From Hawksworthiomyces lignivorus (lineage: Eukaryota > Ascomycota > Sordariomycetes > Ophiostomatales > Ophiostomataceae): 64,000 nt of DNA. Below are positions 11,401 through 24,000 of the stretch, one piece after another. The translations under genes and the position numbers were made by a program. The notes under the pieces are model-generated. The model saw nothing but the letters and a program-made list of their open reading frames with translations, ran no database searches and was not told the origin of the DNA. The stretch is from contig NTMA01000118.1 of NCBI GenBank assembly GCA_002917075.1, forward strand, positions 1 through 64,000. Direction: 5' to 3'. Each line of letters opens with the position of its first letter. Position 1 is the first letter of the stretch.

Positions 11401-12124
11401 CGCCGTCGGCGGCCCCGATAATACCTGAGCCAGTCTGCCGCGTGAGCTGCAGACTGGCCGTCAGAGCGTCGATCTTCTTCTCCAGCTCGGCGACGCGGCT
11501 GTCGGTCTTCTTCTGGCGGCGGCGCGTGGGCTGTGTCACGATGCAGCGGCGGCCGGCCTTGGCGCAGCGGCGGCAAGGCGTGTCGGGCGGAGCACTGGGG
11601 TCCATGTCGCAGCGGACCTTGAGCCCGCGGCAAGCCTCGCAGGCGCGGGGCTTCTTCGCATCGAGAGCATTGCTGCCGCTGCTGTTCTGCATAGCAGCAG
11701 CAGCAGCAGCAGCAGTGGCGCCGGTGTCATTCGAGTGACCAGTACCCGGCGCTCTAGAGGAGAATGCGGACGCCGCTGGATCTACGGGCGCCGCAGCGGT
11801 GAGAGTGCCTGCCCCCTGGCCAGTGCTGACAGAATGCTCGGCGTTGCTATCTAGGTGCTGCTGGTGCTCATCGATATCGTCACCGTCGGTCGACGGCGAC
11901 GGGCCTTGCGAGTCGCTCGAGTTCGTCGGTGAGTATACAGCGGTGGTCTGGATGACCTGGGGAAGTGGTGGTGGAGCGCGAGAGGAGCCCGATGATGTTT
12001 TTGTCGTAGCTGAAGGAGGAACGGGGGGAAGAATCGAAGAAGGCCGAGAGGCAGTCGCAGATGTTGGTGATGTCGCGGGAGCCCCTGGCCTCAGGTTGGC
12101 CAGGGCTGAGGCCACGCCCACCAT
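8416..12124 (-). CDS. Zn2Cys6 transcription factor, WAR1/PrtT-like
   Basis: Two exons, 12124-9799 and 9731-8416, joined over a 67-nt intron (donor GTAAGT, CTAAC branch, TTTTTGCAG acceptor), give 1213 residues. The zinc cluster spacing is C162-x2-C165-x6-C172-x11-C184-x2-C187-x6-C194, beginning ACEACRGLKVRC, followed by RRRQKKTDSRVAELEKKIDAL, a basic linker and short coiled coil as in DNA-binding dimers of this class. A disordered Gly/Ala/Gln-rich middle precedes a helical regulatory region (about 520-880, containing IIDRGLLTMDKAVELFQRY and LRLSFEVLSLYMHEIALQ). The tail is Gln/Ala-rich with an acidic-aromatic end, likely activating. The ACEACRGLKVRC cluster is the type found in fungal WAR1/PrtT regulators (weak-acid response, secreted proteases); the true target here is unknown. 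The start is the ATG at 12124: the frame runs further upstream but without an ATG. An out-of-frame upstream ATG lies at 12197. Confidence 0.88.
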
Positions 12125-12197
12125 AAGGGGGAAAAAATAGCGCGCGAGAAAGAAGAGACGAAAAGGAACTGGAGAGTGACGATAGATGAATGCGCAT
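11880..12197 (-). other. Overlapping upstream ORF of the WAR1-like gene
   Basis: The first minus-strand ATG upstream of the regulator's start is at 12197, in another frame. That frame continues to a stop ending at 11880, overlapping the regulator's first 80 or so codons. The context of this ATG is weak, so leaky scanning could still reach 12124. If the leader includes this ATG, translation of the regulator would be damped. Confidence 0.4.
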
Positions 12198-14134
12198 ATA
12201 CAACAATCTATAGAGGAATACACCACGAAAAAAGAGCTCCGGTAAAATGGGTAAAGCAATGATACCAGAAAAATGGATTGAAGATGAACGGGATGACCCG
12301 GCGACTTGGTCGCCGCTGAACTGGCGCCGTGCTCCGATTAATAAATCAAAGATTAACAAGGAGAAATGGGACGAACCAGGCGAAATAAGATATGTACAAC
12401 AGATGAAAAAAAAAAGAACGAATCGATCGATAGGATGAAGCTTGAAGGAAGGGTACCGTTTGCAAATCACTTCTTCTCTGTGACGACCCTTTGGTACGCT
12501 GAAGCTGTTCCTTCTGCGGTGCAGAGATGAAAACGGGTCTTTCTGCTGGCTCCAGCCCTTTTTTTCTTGGATTTGGCGGAAGTGGGAGACACCGATATGC
12601 CGATATTTCAGTTTCTTGGGGGGCAGGTGGCAGGGAGGGGAGGAGGGATGGGAGGGGACATGGCCTGTTTCCTTTTTTCTTCAATGGGAAGGGGCGGATG
12701 GGACCCCCAGCCAACAGAAACCCCGACTGGCAAGAGCGAATGGAACAAAGGACCTGCATGCCTCCTCCACTCACAAGAGCCCAAGGGACGGGAAAGGGCT
12801 ACCCACCCTCTTGCTTTATTCGGAGTTAGTTAGTTGCTCCGGCACACCTGAGGTTTTTTCTTGGAACATCTTGCTAGTGGCGGCGGTATTAAGAACTACC
12901 TGATACGAGCGGCAGTTTCTTGACTTGTAATGAATGTGTTGGTCTACAGCTTGGAGAACGACATCCGTGCAAGGCGTCTCCACCAGCAAGGACTATTCGA
13001 AATACTAGCCAAAGGTACGCAACTCTGTTTGCTACTCATTGATCTAGAAAAGCAAGCGATACAATACAAAAACGCACACTCGCACGCACGCACGCACTTT
13101 CTCTCTGCTGTCTTGCTGCTGTAGGCTTTGCTGTCACTAAAAACGTAGTGTAGATAGTCAAATCACATCGTGGTCTCTACGCGCTGTAGTCCAGCTCGTT
13201 TGTCTTTTATCACTGTCACACCTTACGGGTCGAGATGGATTCTTACTATTCCTGAGAGGAGACCGTTATTTTTCGATGGAACTTGTATTCAATATTACGG
13301 GCTTGAAGCACATATCCCACGCTTACGGAAAACGTACGCAAATAGACTTTATTACGTGCACTAGCTCATTCACATCGACGAGCATCAATGTCCACAGAAT
13401 GTATGGTTCATCATTTCAATTGCCTCACATGCATCATCTCCAACTTCGTATCCAATCTGGATGGAAATGCGTGAAATAGTCGAGCTAAGGAAAACTAGGA
13501 AATATTACGCATCTTATAAAACAATTCAAGCAGACCCATTCTCGGAATCCAAATAGGGCAGATAGCCTCTTTCCTCACAACGCCGTGCTGAGCAAAAACA
13601 ACAAAAAAAAAAAAAAAACAGAAAAAATCCAATCCAAAGCTGGCATAAACGATTCTTCAGCCTCATCAGTGCCTTGATAGCTTATTTCCTCTCCTCTCAT
13701 AAATTTCAGAAGTTGCCGCTTCCTCATCAGATGGCAGCAAGCTAGGGCTACGCATAGCATGAGCCAAACCAACTCCGCACCGGTATCCTTACCCGGGGAG
13801 AAATTAACTAATGTACACGTTGGCGACAAAGATGAAGATCTTTGCTCAAAAGAAAAAAAGAAAGAAAAGTCAGTCTCCTCGTCATGTCGTTTCGCCGCCA
13901 TTTTGGGCCATCCCAAAATGTATGCAGAACCTGCCGCTGCCGCACAGTGCATCCGTCCTTGAAAACCAATAGAGCGAGCAGGCGTGTAACAACTTCAAAA
14001 CATACATTGGTATCTTGAGGGTATAGAAAACAAAAGAACGCAAAGAGGCAAAAGCTGATGCGCGTAAAATGGACGAAAAAAATTCAAAACTGAGTTGTTG
14101 TAGAGCTGGACCGCAACTTGGGAGGCCAGTGTCT
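12198..14134. other. Promoter of WAR1-like gene and 3' flank of RhoGAP gene
   Basis: About 1.9 kb without a supported gene. A short CACG/CGCA repeat lies at 13081-13097 and an A-run near 13603-13618. Both flanking genes are on the minus strand, so this holds the 5' leader of one and the 3' end of the other. Confidence 0.55.
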
Positions 14135-17100
14135 CTAATACCGGTTTCCTTCTCTCGGTCGGCCGCGGCCACCTTGCTGGTTCAAATTAAAAGCCGGGCT
14201 GTTGGGAATAATGGCACTCTCACGTCGGTTTCCTCCCTTCATCGTAAACGCATTATCGTATGGTGCCATACCAGAGCTGTTTGTTTCATAGATGGGCCGA
14301 TCGTAGCCAGGATTGCTGCGGGCCGGCACCGCAGCAGGCATCTGCGTCGGGTCATAACCCGGCGGAATGACAAACCCGCTTTCATACGCCGGCCGAAGCG
14401 TCACTTGGGAATTGCTTCCCTGTTGGGCGAGATACTGCGGCTCGTACGTCGTCATCCGTTGCTGTTGCTGCTGGGTCGGCGCAGGGAGCGGGAAGGACGG
14501 CGGCGCCTGCGACATGGGAGGTGGCGTGGGCGTCGACGTTGACCGGGACTGCAGCTGCGACATGGACGCGCTCATCAAAACAGGCGGCGGCGTCTGCGTG
14601 TTCCGTGCGCCGACGCCAGTACCGTTCTTGGCGGCCTCCAGCAGTCGCTGTCGATGGGGTGATTCGCCTGCATGTGAAGTGGATGGACGCTGTGGAAGTA
14701 GATCAATTGTGTTGGTTGTTGACATCGACGACAGGGACGGGCGTCGCGCTTTTGGTCCGTCGGAGATGGGAGAGGGCAGCTCATACTCCTCGGGTTCAAT
14801 TCCAAAGATGGGCTCGTAATTTTGTAACAGCAATGCAAAGACCGGGGCAGGAATATTAAGAGTCGGCGAAAAGACGATGCCAACATTTCGCACCGTCATC
14901 TTATTCTTGTCAGAGTTATTGATGATCTTGATCAGGAAAGCAATCAAGTACTTGAGCAGCGTGGCATTCGCTTGGGGCAGGCGTTGGGCCAGCTCGTTCA
15001 GAGCTGCGAGCTTTTCTTCTTGGTTGGGTATCTCCGTCACTGCGAGGAACTGCATATGCAAGTCTCGCGTCAAGATGGTCGTGGGCAGCTCCCGCAGATA
15101 CATCTTCAGGAGCGAAGCAACAGCATGGATGTCATGGTAGTTCTGGTCCGCCAGCAAATTGACATCACTTTCATTGTTGAAGCGCTCGCGGAGTTGCTTA
15201 ATGACCACATTGGACCCGCTGAGACGGAAAATGCCTTCTTCAAAGACAGCATTGCGGGCATCCAGGTACTGAATGCAGCGGAACACGACAGCCGGCAAGG
15301 GAACTCTGACATCAACAGGCGAGTTGTACCGCACGGCTTCAGCCAATGGAGCTCCAAACACCTGGTGGTTCATCCCGTTGGCGCCGCCATTCCCATGACC
15401 TGGACCCGCCGACCCACTGGAATTGCCATCGCCGAAGAGTGAATCCTGACCGCCGTCAGCTGAAGTGCGTGTCTTTGAGCCAAATCCGAAAAAGCTGCGT
15501 TTTCTGGCCTTCTTCTCGTCTACAGTCGGAGGGAGCAGTCCGCCACCGAGGAGAGCCCGATTCGCCCAATTCGGGTCTGTAAGAACCTGCGGGTCTCGTG
15601 GCGCCGAAATGGTAAACGGAGATTGTGATGTCATGGTCTGGGGCATCTCTTGCTCTTGTCGTGTACCCGGTGCGCCAGTTGGGAGCTCTCCCTGCTGCGT
15701 AGCTTCGTAGCTTACGCCAATCAAGGTGTCCTTGCTGTCGTTCAGCTGTTGCTGCGGCGTCTGCGACCGCTGCTGCTGCTTCTTGCTTTGCCCGTACATC
15801 TTCTTCTTTGCTGAGGCACCATTTGGCCGGCCATTGTCAATTGATCCCTGTTGCCGATCGGCATCCTTCGATCCAGAGGAAATAGATGCAGTCTGCCCGT
15901 CGTCTTCGTCTTCAGGATCACGATAGTCGATCCAACGAAGCAGAGCATCAACCCATTGATCACGCTCAACATCGCTCTCAGCACACAGTACGTGCTTAGT
16001 GAGTGCTGTAGGATCCTTCTTCTTGGGTTCCAGGATTAAGAAAGCGTGCCGATATTGGTTGTCAAAGTCATCGGAAGAGGCATTGGCAGTTCCAGGGCGT
16101 GCAGGAGATGAATTATCGTTCTGCTGCGACTGTTTCCCAATCTGAGCATTTTGCAGCTTGATCGTGCCAAGATGGGCACCACCCGGTGTCTCATAGTACT
16201 TCAGATAGGGCCCATCAAGAAGAAAGAAGCGAGCCTTCCAGCCGCCAAAATTCTTGCCTCTCTTCGTCAGATAGCCATTCCTAAAGGGGCGGTTTCCATA
16301 GACTGGCTTCTGGTTGTTGGCTTTGGCTTCTCTCCGAACCTCTGACTGCGTCGATCCTGTCTCGTCGGAATTTGGCGGAAGAGTGTTTGTTGATAGATAC
16401 TTGCACAGCTCTAGGGCTGTGGGGTTGTCCAGCGGTGTGTTCACTAGCTCATCTAAGTAGATGTTAAGTGCCTGACGGCGAGCATCAAGCTTGGCAGGCG
16501 AGTGTCCGCTGAAAAGCGACCGATCCGGGGTTCTGGCGGTGAAGTTATGGCACTGCTTGAGCCGCTGATCCAGCTTTGCAAGCGACGCTGAGTCTTTCTC
16601 GACTCGCCATAGCTCTCCGCCGTCGACCCGTGAGAAGACTGCCAAGGTGAAAACAGGATCTTCCTCCAACTGTGTCAGCGAAATAAGGCTAGCCCGCGAG
16701 GGCTTCATACGCGATGAGGCAACTCTGATATCGATAGAAGGCAGTGCATTTGGCGGCAGTAATAGGTCCGGGAACTCTTCTGTAACAAAGCCCTTGAAAA
16801 TTCGTCTTCGCTCTGTGGGGGTCTCGCGGCTATTGACAGACTTTACAGAGGGGCTGTCAGGTGTTGCCGACCCAGATGTGTCAGCTGCTTTCTTGATAAT
16901 GTTGAGCGGCTTCGGAGAAGAAAGCGAAAGAGGCTCGCCTGGTGCTGGAGACGGCGTTTGAAGAGGTGTATTTGGGGGCAATGGGATGGGTTGCCGAGGA
17001 GGACGAGGCGACAAAGGGCCAGGACCAGCTGCTCCGAAGCTCCCACCCAATCTAGGTGACATTGGAGGCGAATGTAGAGGAGATCTGGGCAGACCTCCCA

Positions 17101-20084
17101 GCGGGCGCGGACTTGACGGCAGGCCGGGACTTAGCAAGGGAGCTGTCAAGCTGTGCTCAACAAGGGCAGGCTGGCCTCCACTCCCGCCACTTAGAACACC
17201 ATCCAAGGACGCCGGCATCTGCAATGCAGCCTGCGATAATGCCGGGCTGGACGGAATGTCGCTCTGTGCAGCTGAGTGTGGGGTAGACTTTGTCGTGCTA
17301 TGAGCACTGCTGCTCTTTTTGCTCTTCTTGGATAGGCTGCGTATTTCCGCTTCCTTGAGAGCAAGAATTTCCCTTTCACGGTCGTCCTCCTCTCTTGTGC
17401 GGCGTCGCCCTCTCTTCTCTGTCTCTGTGATCTCGGTAACCTCGAGCAAGGAGTCATAATCAGAATCTGACTCTAGAACTTCGTCATCGATTGGAATAGT
17501 TGGGCTAGGGCGCGGATCTCGAAGCAATAAAGGAGCCGGCGGGGGCTTCCGTGGAGGCGGTGCTGGCGGTGCTGGAAATTGTGCAATGCCTTCGTCGACG
17601 GCCATTGGAATTTGAGGTGGCGGCACTTGTGGCGGTTTACTTGGCAGACTCCGCGAAGGCGGCAGAGAAAGGTTAATTGGCAATTCTTTAGTGGCACTAG
17701 CAGCCTTCCGAGCCGAGTCGGCCTCGCGTTCCTCGGCGTCGAGATCAAAATTGTCCAAGGCGTGATCTCGCGGATGAGGCATCGACTCCACGGGATCTAA
17801 TATCTCGCCAATGGCAGACGGCGGCCCTTTGGAAGGCTGGTCGGCAGGGGGGGTAATGGGGTATGGCGCCAAAGTTATGTCCACAGGCGAGTGCATAGGC
17901 GAATCTTGCACGCTGTTCATAGAAGACGCGACAGGAGCAGCAGAGACAACCTTTTCCTTAGCCCCTATGGTAAGCACGGGAGGAACGGCCTGGCCATTGA
18001 TAACAGGGGCATCCGGTTTGCTCTGCTGTTGCTGCGAGGCAGAAGCAGCTGGTACTGGCGGTACAGGTGGCCTTCCATTGTCAGGCAAGAGATCTTTAAC
18101 TTTCTTCCTATACTTTTCTTTGTCTTTCAAAGCCCGTTCAAGGTCTTTGTTCAGGCCAAGGATCATTGCCCGCTGCTTGTCAACCAGGCGCCAAAGCTGG
18201 GCATTCTGTTGGGCCTGAGCCTGCTTCTCCTTTAGTAAGTGTTCAATCACCGCCTCTGCACTACCAGCCGCCTTAATGATGGACGGGATGTCGTGTGTGG
18301 TGACGCTATCGGTGGAGTTCTTGCGAGTTGAGCTGCTCGACAAGGCCGACACGCCGGAATCAATTGAGGAGTTCCGGGGAGCGCCGCTTGAAGCCCCCCC
18401 ATGCGGCGCCGCAGAGGAGCCAGCCATGGCTGCTCGTGAGGATATGGTTGAGCCTTCGAGAGGCTTATGGGTTACAACGGAGTCGGAAACGCTTCGCTTT
18501 TCATTCGTACTATGATTGGAAATCGGTGGTCTAGCAGTGACAGTCAGATTACGCGACTTTATTGGCATGGATTTGCAAAAAGGAAAAAGAAAAGAAAAAA
18601 AAAAAAAGAAAAAATTAAGTTGCAAGTGAAGTGCTAATGAGAGAAGAACCTGACTTCTGCCCAACCACAGATCACTTCGGCCAATGGGCAAAGTGCTGGA
18701 GATGGACCCGTCATTTTAGTTTGGAAAGAATGAGACAGGGACAATACGAACCCAGGACTTTGGCTCTTCTCAACAGGCGTCGATGTTCCAGAGGAATCGC
18801 TGTTGAAGTATGTCTTCTCGGGACCCTCACTCTGGTCGCGGACCTGGCGTGGCGACTCGGGGGCGGTAGTCACGATCTGGGGAATGTCGAGGAACTCCCG
18901 CGAGTCCTCTTCGTCGTCTTCGTCGTCGTCGGCGTCTTGGGGGTCGCTGTGTGGTTGGGAGGCTGGAAATGGGAAATTGAATCCCTTTGGCGTCAAGGTC
19001 GAAGGGGCAGAGACAGCTGTGCTCGTCTGGAGCGGGCTAGGAGCAGGTTTTCTTTGGGATCTAAATATTTAAGAAAAAGAAGGGAAAGAAGAACGCCGCA
19101 GGTTGGCGAGAAGAGGTGACGAAATTCTGGTTAGCGTATGGCTGTGTATTTGACAAATCTGACGGTCGTAGCGGTTCCATAAGAGGGAAAATGGAATAGA
19201 AAGGAGACAAGGATGTGTGTGAATGAATGCCAGGGTCTTCTCTGCTGACCTGGGTCAGAGTATAGTGATATAAGCGGCCACCGGCGGCGAGATCTGCTGC
19301 ACCAGTCTGTGTGTCTGTCGGCCTTGTTCTTTGCAATACAAAGGAGAAACTTGGACCAGACAAGCAATTGAGAAGAATGTATGACACGGGGGGAAATTCC
19401 TAAAAGGAGCACAAAGGGAAGAGAATAACAACAATGGGAGACAATACAGGCTGCAAAGGCGAAAAGGTGACAAAAAAAGGTAACACGCAGAGACAAAAGC
19501 CGAAGCACCAGAAAGGCAAGTTGGTCACGCAGACACGGACAGGGGTCTGACCGGAGACAAAGGAGGTAGAGGGGTTAGGAGGACCAAAATGAAAAGGTAA
19601 GGGAAGGTGAAGATGAGTATGGGAATTAGGAAGAACAGTGAGCACGAGACGATGCAGGATGGATAGTATCTTACCTAGACGACAGCGACGAAGGGTTATT
19701 GACGCTGTTCTGGAAATGAGCCGAACGCCCGGCCCCGGAAGAAGGAGAATAGATCTGCGGCCTGCTTCCTGTGGTTGGACTGCTGCTATCTAAGGATGGT
19801 CGCGAATAGGAGGTGGGAGAAGAAGAATGGGAGAATGCAGGAGACGAGAGGGTCGGAGAGGATGGAGAGGCTGGTGAGCTCTCGTGGTGATATTGCTGGT
19901 AATACTGGAAGTCTTGCCGTTGCTGTACCTGTTGCAAAGGCGGAAGTCGGAGAGGTGGAGGTTGTCGTTGCTTGTGTATTTGCTCATGTGCCTGCTGGTC
20001 TTCTCGCCGCTGTGGCTGCTGCTGGTATTGCATCTGGGTGGAGTCTGTCGAGCCAGAGCCGCTCTGGAGCGCAAGCTGCGACAT
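14135..20084 (-). CDS. bem3: PX-PH-RhoGAP protein, Bem3-like
   Basis: Three exons are proposed: 20084-19675; 19060 to 18752 (or 18748); 18530 (or 18556) to 14135. Intron 1 is long (613 nt, donor GTAAGA, acceptor TTTAG). For intron 2 two in-frame choices exist, giving 1704 or 1714 residues. In the 1704 model: a disordered N-terminus with DDDEDDEED and the segment SREFLDIPQIVTTAPESPRQ; a coiled coil at about 326-390; a PX-like region at about 838-956; a PH domain at about 989-1109 (FRNGYLTKRGKNFGGWKARFF ending WVDALLRWID); and a RhoGAP domain at about 1297-1483 with GIFRLSG, whose Arg is the expected arginine finger, plus NVGIVFSPTL. The tail is Pro/Gln-rich. Bem3-type proteins stimulate Cdc42 GTP hydrolysis at the polarised cortex and bind phosphoinositides through PX and PH. 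An in-frame ATG at 18568 would allow a shorter form starting in exon 3. Confidence 0.88.
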
Positions 20085-21024
20085 GGTCCGCTATGCGAGG
20101 GTAGAAACGTCGAAGGAGAGCCAAGGCAAAGATGGAGACGGAGACGATGCAGGAGACAGAGTACAGAGCAGACACGCAAGAGAAACGTGGGAGAGAAAGA
20201 GGAGCGTCGGGACGGGAATTCGAGCGTCAACCAATTGGCGAAGAGGTGGAAGAACCAAAGGGGATTGTTTTGGAGGAGAGACGAAGGCAGGCGTAGAGAA
20301 GCAAGCGACACGACCAGGGGAAAGGCGCAGAAGGGAGGAGGGTCAGAGCTCAGACAACCAAAGGGCGGGCGCGCAGGAGGTTTCGAGATGCTTGGATGAC
20401 CCTGATTGACGTCGCATATGTTGGCGGGACGGCGGTTGTTGCTCGGGTGGCAAGGGAAACGTTAGGAGCCAGGAATATACTTCAGACTTGAGAGCAATAT
20501 TAGGGGGTGAATGGAGAAATTGGAGAACAGAGCAAAATATGTAGAATAAAAACAGGTTGAAGAAGAAACAATAATAATAATGCTTTCTGTCGCCAAAATA
20601 ACTGATATTATTATTAAGGGCCAGACCAAATGAAAACTGGGAGAATAAGATTGCCAGCTTGTAGTTACGTCGTATGTATGTGAAGAATAGAAGAGGCGTA
20701 AGGGCAAAAAAAATTAAGCAAGGACCATTGGAAAATTGGAATGGGAAACGCCGGGTTGCATGAGTGCCGGACGCTTCGGCAGGCTTATTGGCTACACACC
20801 ACCTATTAGCAGTCTAGGTCGAGACAAGGTAGGCGTACGAGGCCGGAGATGAAAGAGAGCGCTTTACACTAAGAGAGCGCGTGCGTCTGTAGATGTACAC
20901 GGCGCAGGTGGTGAGATGCAGAGAGAGAAGAGAAGAGGCTAAGACTTAGTGACAATACGAAAGAACAAAGAAAGAAAAGTTAATAGTAGTAGAAGATTAA
21001 AAATTAAAAAATTAAAAAATTAAA

Positions 21025-21084
<60 letters not shown>

Positions 21085-24000
21085 AGGAAAACGGAAAAGG
21101 AAAACAGCTACGACAGGCGACTACGGCGACAAGTGGCCACTGGCCAGACCACTGGCAAATTGACGAAAATGATTCGATGGTATTTAGACAGAAAATAAAG
21201 AAATTGCAGACGCAAAAAAAAAAAAAAAATTCTTCAGACGGACATCACATACGCACCGGGACAAGGCAAGAACGGGATTGCAAAAGTGCTAAAAGAGGAA
21301 ACCGCCTGGAAGCGACTACCTTAGTGGTATGCTCCCCTGACTTAGTTCACGTCGTAAGATGCAGCTACGATGCAACGGGCGAGGAAAGTACGATTGGCAG
21401 ATAGTGACCAGGACAAGGCCAGGACAAAAATGCTCCTAAACGGGGATGCAGCAGATCTAGCATCGTACAACAAAAAAAAATGTGGCATTAGGTGCATAAC
21501 TATACAGAGAAGAAAAAGGTGCCGTGGCCAAGACACATCCAAAGAGATTGAGATATTCATAGCGAGAAAGAGGGAAAGAGAAGGAAAAAAGAGAAAGAGA
21601 CAGAGCAAGCTACGGCAGCTTTACGAGTTGCAGAAATCAGGCAGAGCCAGTCATCGCGATCACAATGCCCGTACCCAGGAAACATTGTTTGCTTCCTATG
21701 TAAGTATCGCACAAAGTTGCCTGGATAACAAAAGAATATTTGCATGCCAAATTGTCTATTATTACCGTGTGTCGTCGGTGTAGTGTGGCATCACACAACG
21801 GCCCCCCAGCAGTGTTTCGCTGGCTGCTATCTCAACCCTGGACGCCACTTTTCTGCATATTCGCTGGCCATTCTACTCTCAGAAAGAAATGCGATACAAG
21901 GCCCTGTCCGTTTTGTCTTCCTGGGTCTCGCCTGGTCTCATTCATCCAACCAGACACTGTTCTGGCTGATAAACCCCTGAAACAAGGTCAGATTGCGAGC
22001 ACCAGAGCGAGGCAAGGAGAGAGCCTCGGCACCAAAGATGGGCCAGAACCAGCCCGCTGCTAGCGCATCCTACGAGGAGCTGCAGACGACGCCCAAACGG
22101 TATGAAAGCTTCTTTGGACGTCCTCTGCTGAGACTCTCACGTCATCTCTGCCAAAATGCCATTCAGAAAGCATCCCCCCCACACTGAGAGCAAGTGAAAA
22201 AAGATATGGAGGAGATACGGGTTTGTAATTTACAGAGGGTCCACAAGCCCAACTGTCTCCATAAAGGCACGGGCACATGCCTCAGAACAGGCACCTAACG
22301 CACAAAGAGGGCATCCAGCAGCAGGGATGCGGGCACTGACAGTGGTTCAGGTGGAGCCTCCGACTGGCACGAAAACCCGCCCCAGGTTTCAGAGGACTTC
22401 GGATGCTGGCAAATAACAAAGGGAGAGAGAAGTACTCCGTACTGTGGCGCCAAAACAGATGAAGCGGATCGCACAAATAAGTATACTGTACGTATCGTAC
22501 ATACACGCTGCGGAACGCAAGGAATCGGCCTTACCGTCTTTGCCAGCTGTGCTCGAAAGACACATGTCCCATTTTGGCAAGACGTCCTTGCATTTAGAGA
22601 GCTGATGGAAGCGCTGCAGGCAATACCAAATCAGCAAGCAATATAATTCATTTCCTTTTGTTTATGGCGCATACTCCAGCTTGGCAGGTCTTCTTACACG
22701 CACTGAGCTAAAGTCAGACAGCACGTGTCCGACGCTGCATGAGTTGCTCCGTGTGCACTATTGCTATCTGCAGGACCTACGAAATAATTTCGCCTTAGAA
22801 AAAGGGGTCGATACAAAAAGAGAATAGGGGGGGGGCCACATCCTGCAGGTACAGTTCGTCGCCAACACGACACAATGTGCAGCGGGGACAGAGCACGGGG
22901 TTCTTATCTAGTACGGGGTACGAATACTCCGTATTAGCACGCATATGTGACAGCCTGCAGCAGGCTTGAATTTAACCTTTTCCCTCCTCGTCAGTGCATT
23001 TGTCCGGTCCAGCAGGAGAGTGTGATGTGCAGGGAAGAAGCGACATGTCATACTCCGCTTGTTCCCTCGCCTAGCCTGAAGACCAATAGCAACATACAAC
23101 TCTGCTATTTTCGTTTGCACGGTTTATCTTTTCCCTTACGTTTTCTTTGAAATTATGTATGTACAGTATGTACCTAGCGTGGGACAAAAGGGTGGGCTAT
23201 TGCAGCGCCTTTTCTGACTGGCATTCAGCGGACCACCAAAAAGTCACCAAGGCACAAATCCACCTTACTGAAGCTGGCGCCACGCGAAGTTAGTGGGGGC
23301 AAGGAGTGACGTCCTGGTCGCAGCACACCTAAAATACATATGTCACGGCCTAGAAGGAGCTCTCTTTGTCTGCGGCTTTGACAGCACATAACGCCGGTAG
23401 TCCGGTTACCCGATTTTGCAGCATCTGCCGGGAGTGCAACATGTTGCCCACAATCTGAACCAACAGCTCCTGTCATGGCAGTATATGTAACGGCGTCGTC
23501 GCACAAGAGACTTCTCACGTGAGAGTGATGAAAAGTACGTTGGAGAAGTGCAGAGCAAGAAAAAGAAAGTCGTTGATGGATAAACAGATAATCGACACAG
23601 GCCGATGTAAGGACGTGCAACTTGCATAAGAAGAAAAGCTTGGCTCACCACATAACCCACCCGAGCCAGCGAAGACAACGATCTCAGTACGGAGGGCGTG
23701 ACCAGAAGTCACTATACGCTCTGCTCATAATACGCCCTGTTCTTTGCTGCTCAATAATGGGTTCAGGTACGAATACGCTTTTCCAACGGCTGTGCGTTGG
23801 TTTCAGCACTAACAAAGAGCTTCAGCGGCGAATCCTCAAGTGGGCGTTTCGTTCTCCATGATATAAAATTGACAAAATCTGGCTCTTTTTTTTTTCTGCG
23901 CTCCCCCTTTTTGGGACTGCAACTGTGCTTTGCAATTAGAAATACAGGGCTCGCCCAAGATGTGCAAAATAAAGAGGGGAAGGGATATGAGTAACAATAG

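Noticed and set aside
10911..11738. Plus-strand 275-codon frame
   Set aside because: Antisense shadow of the zinc-cluster regulator; Pro/Ala/Ser content mirrors its Gly/Ala/Gln coding strand.
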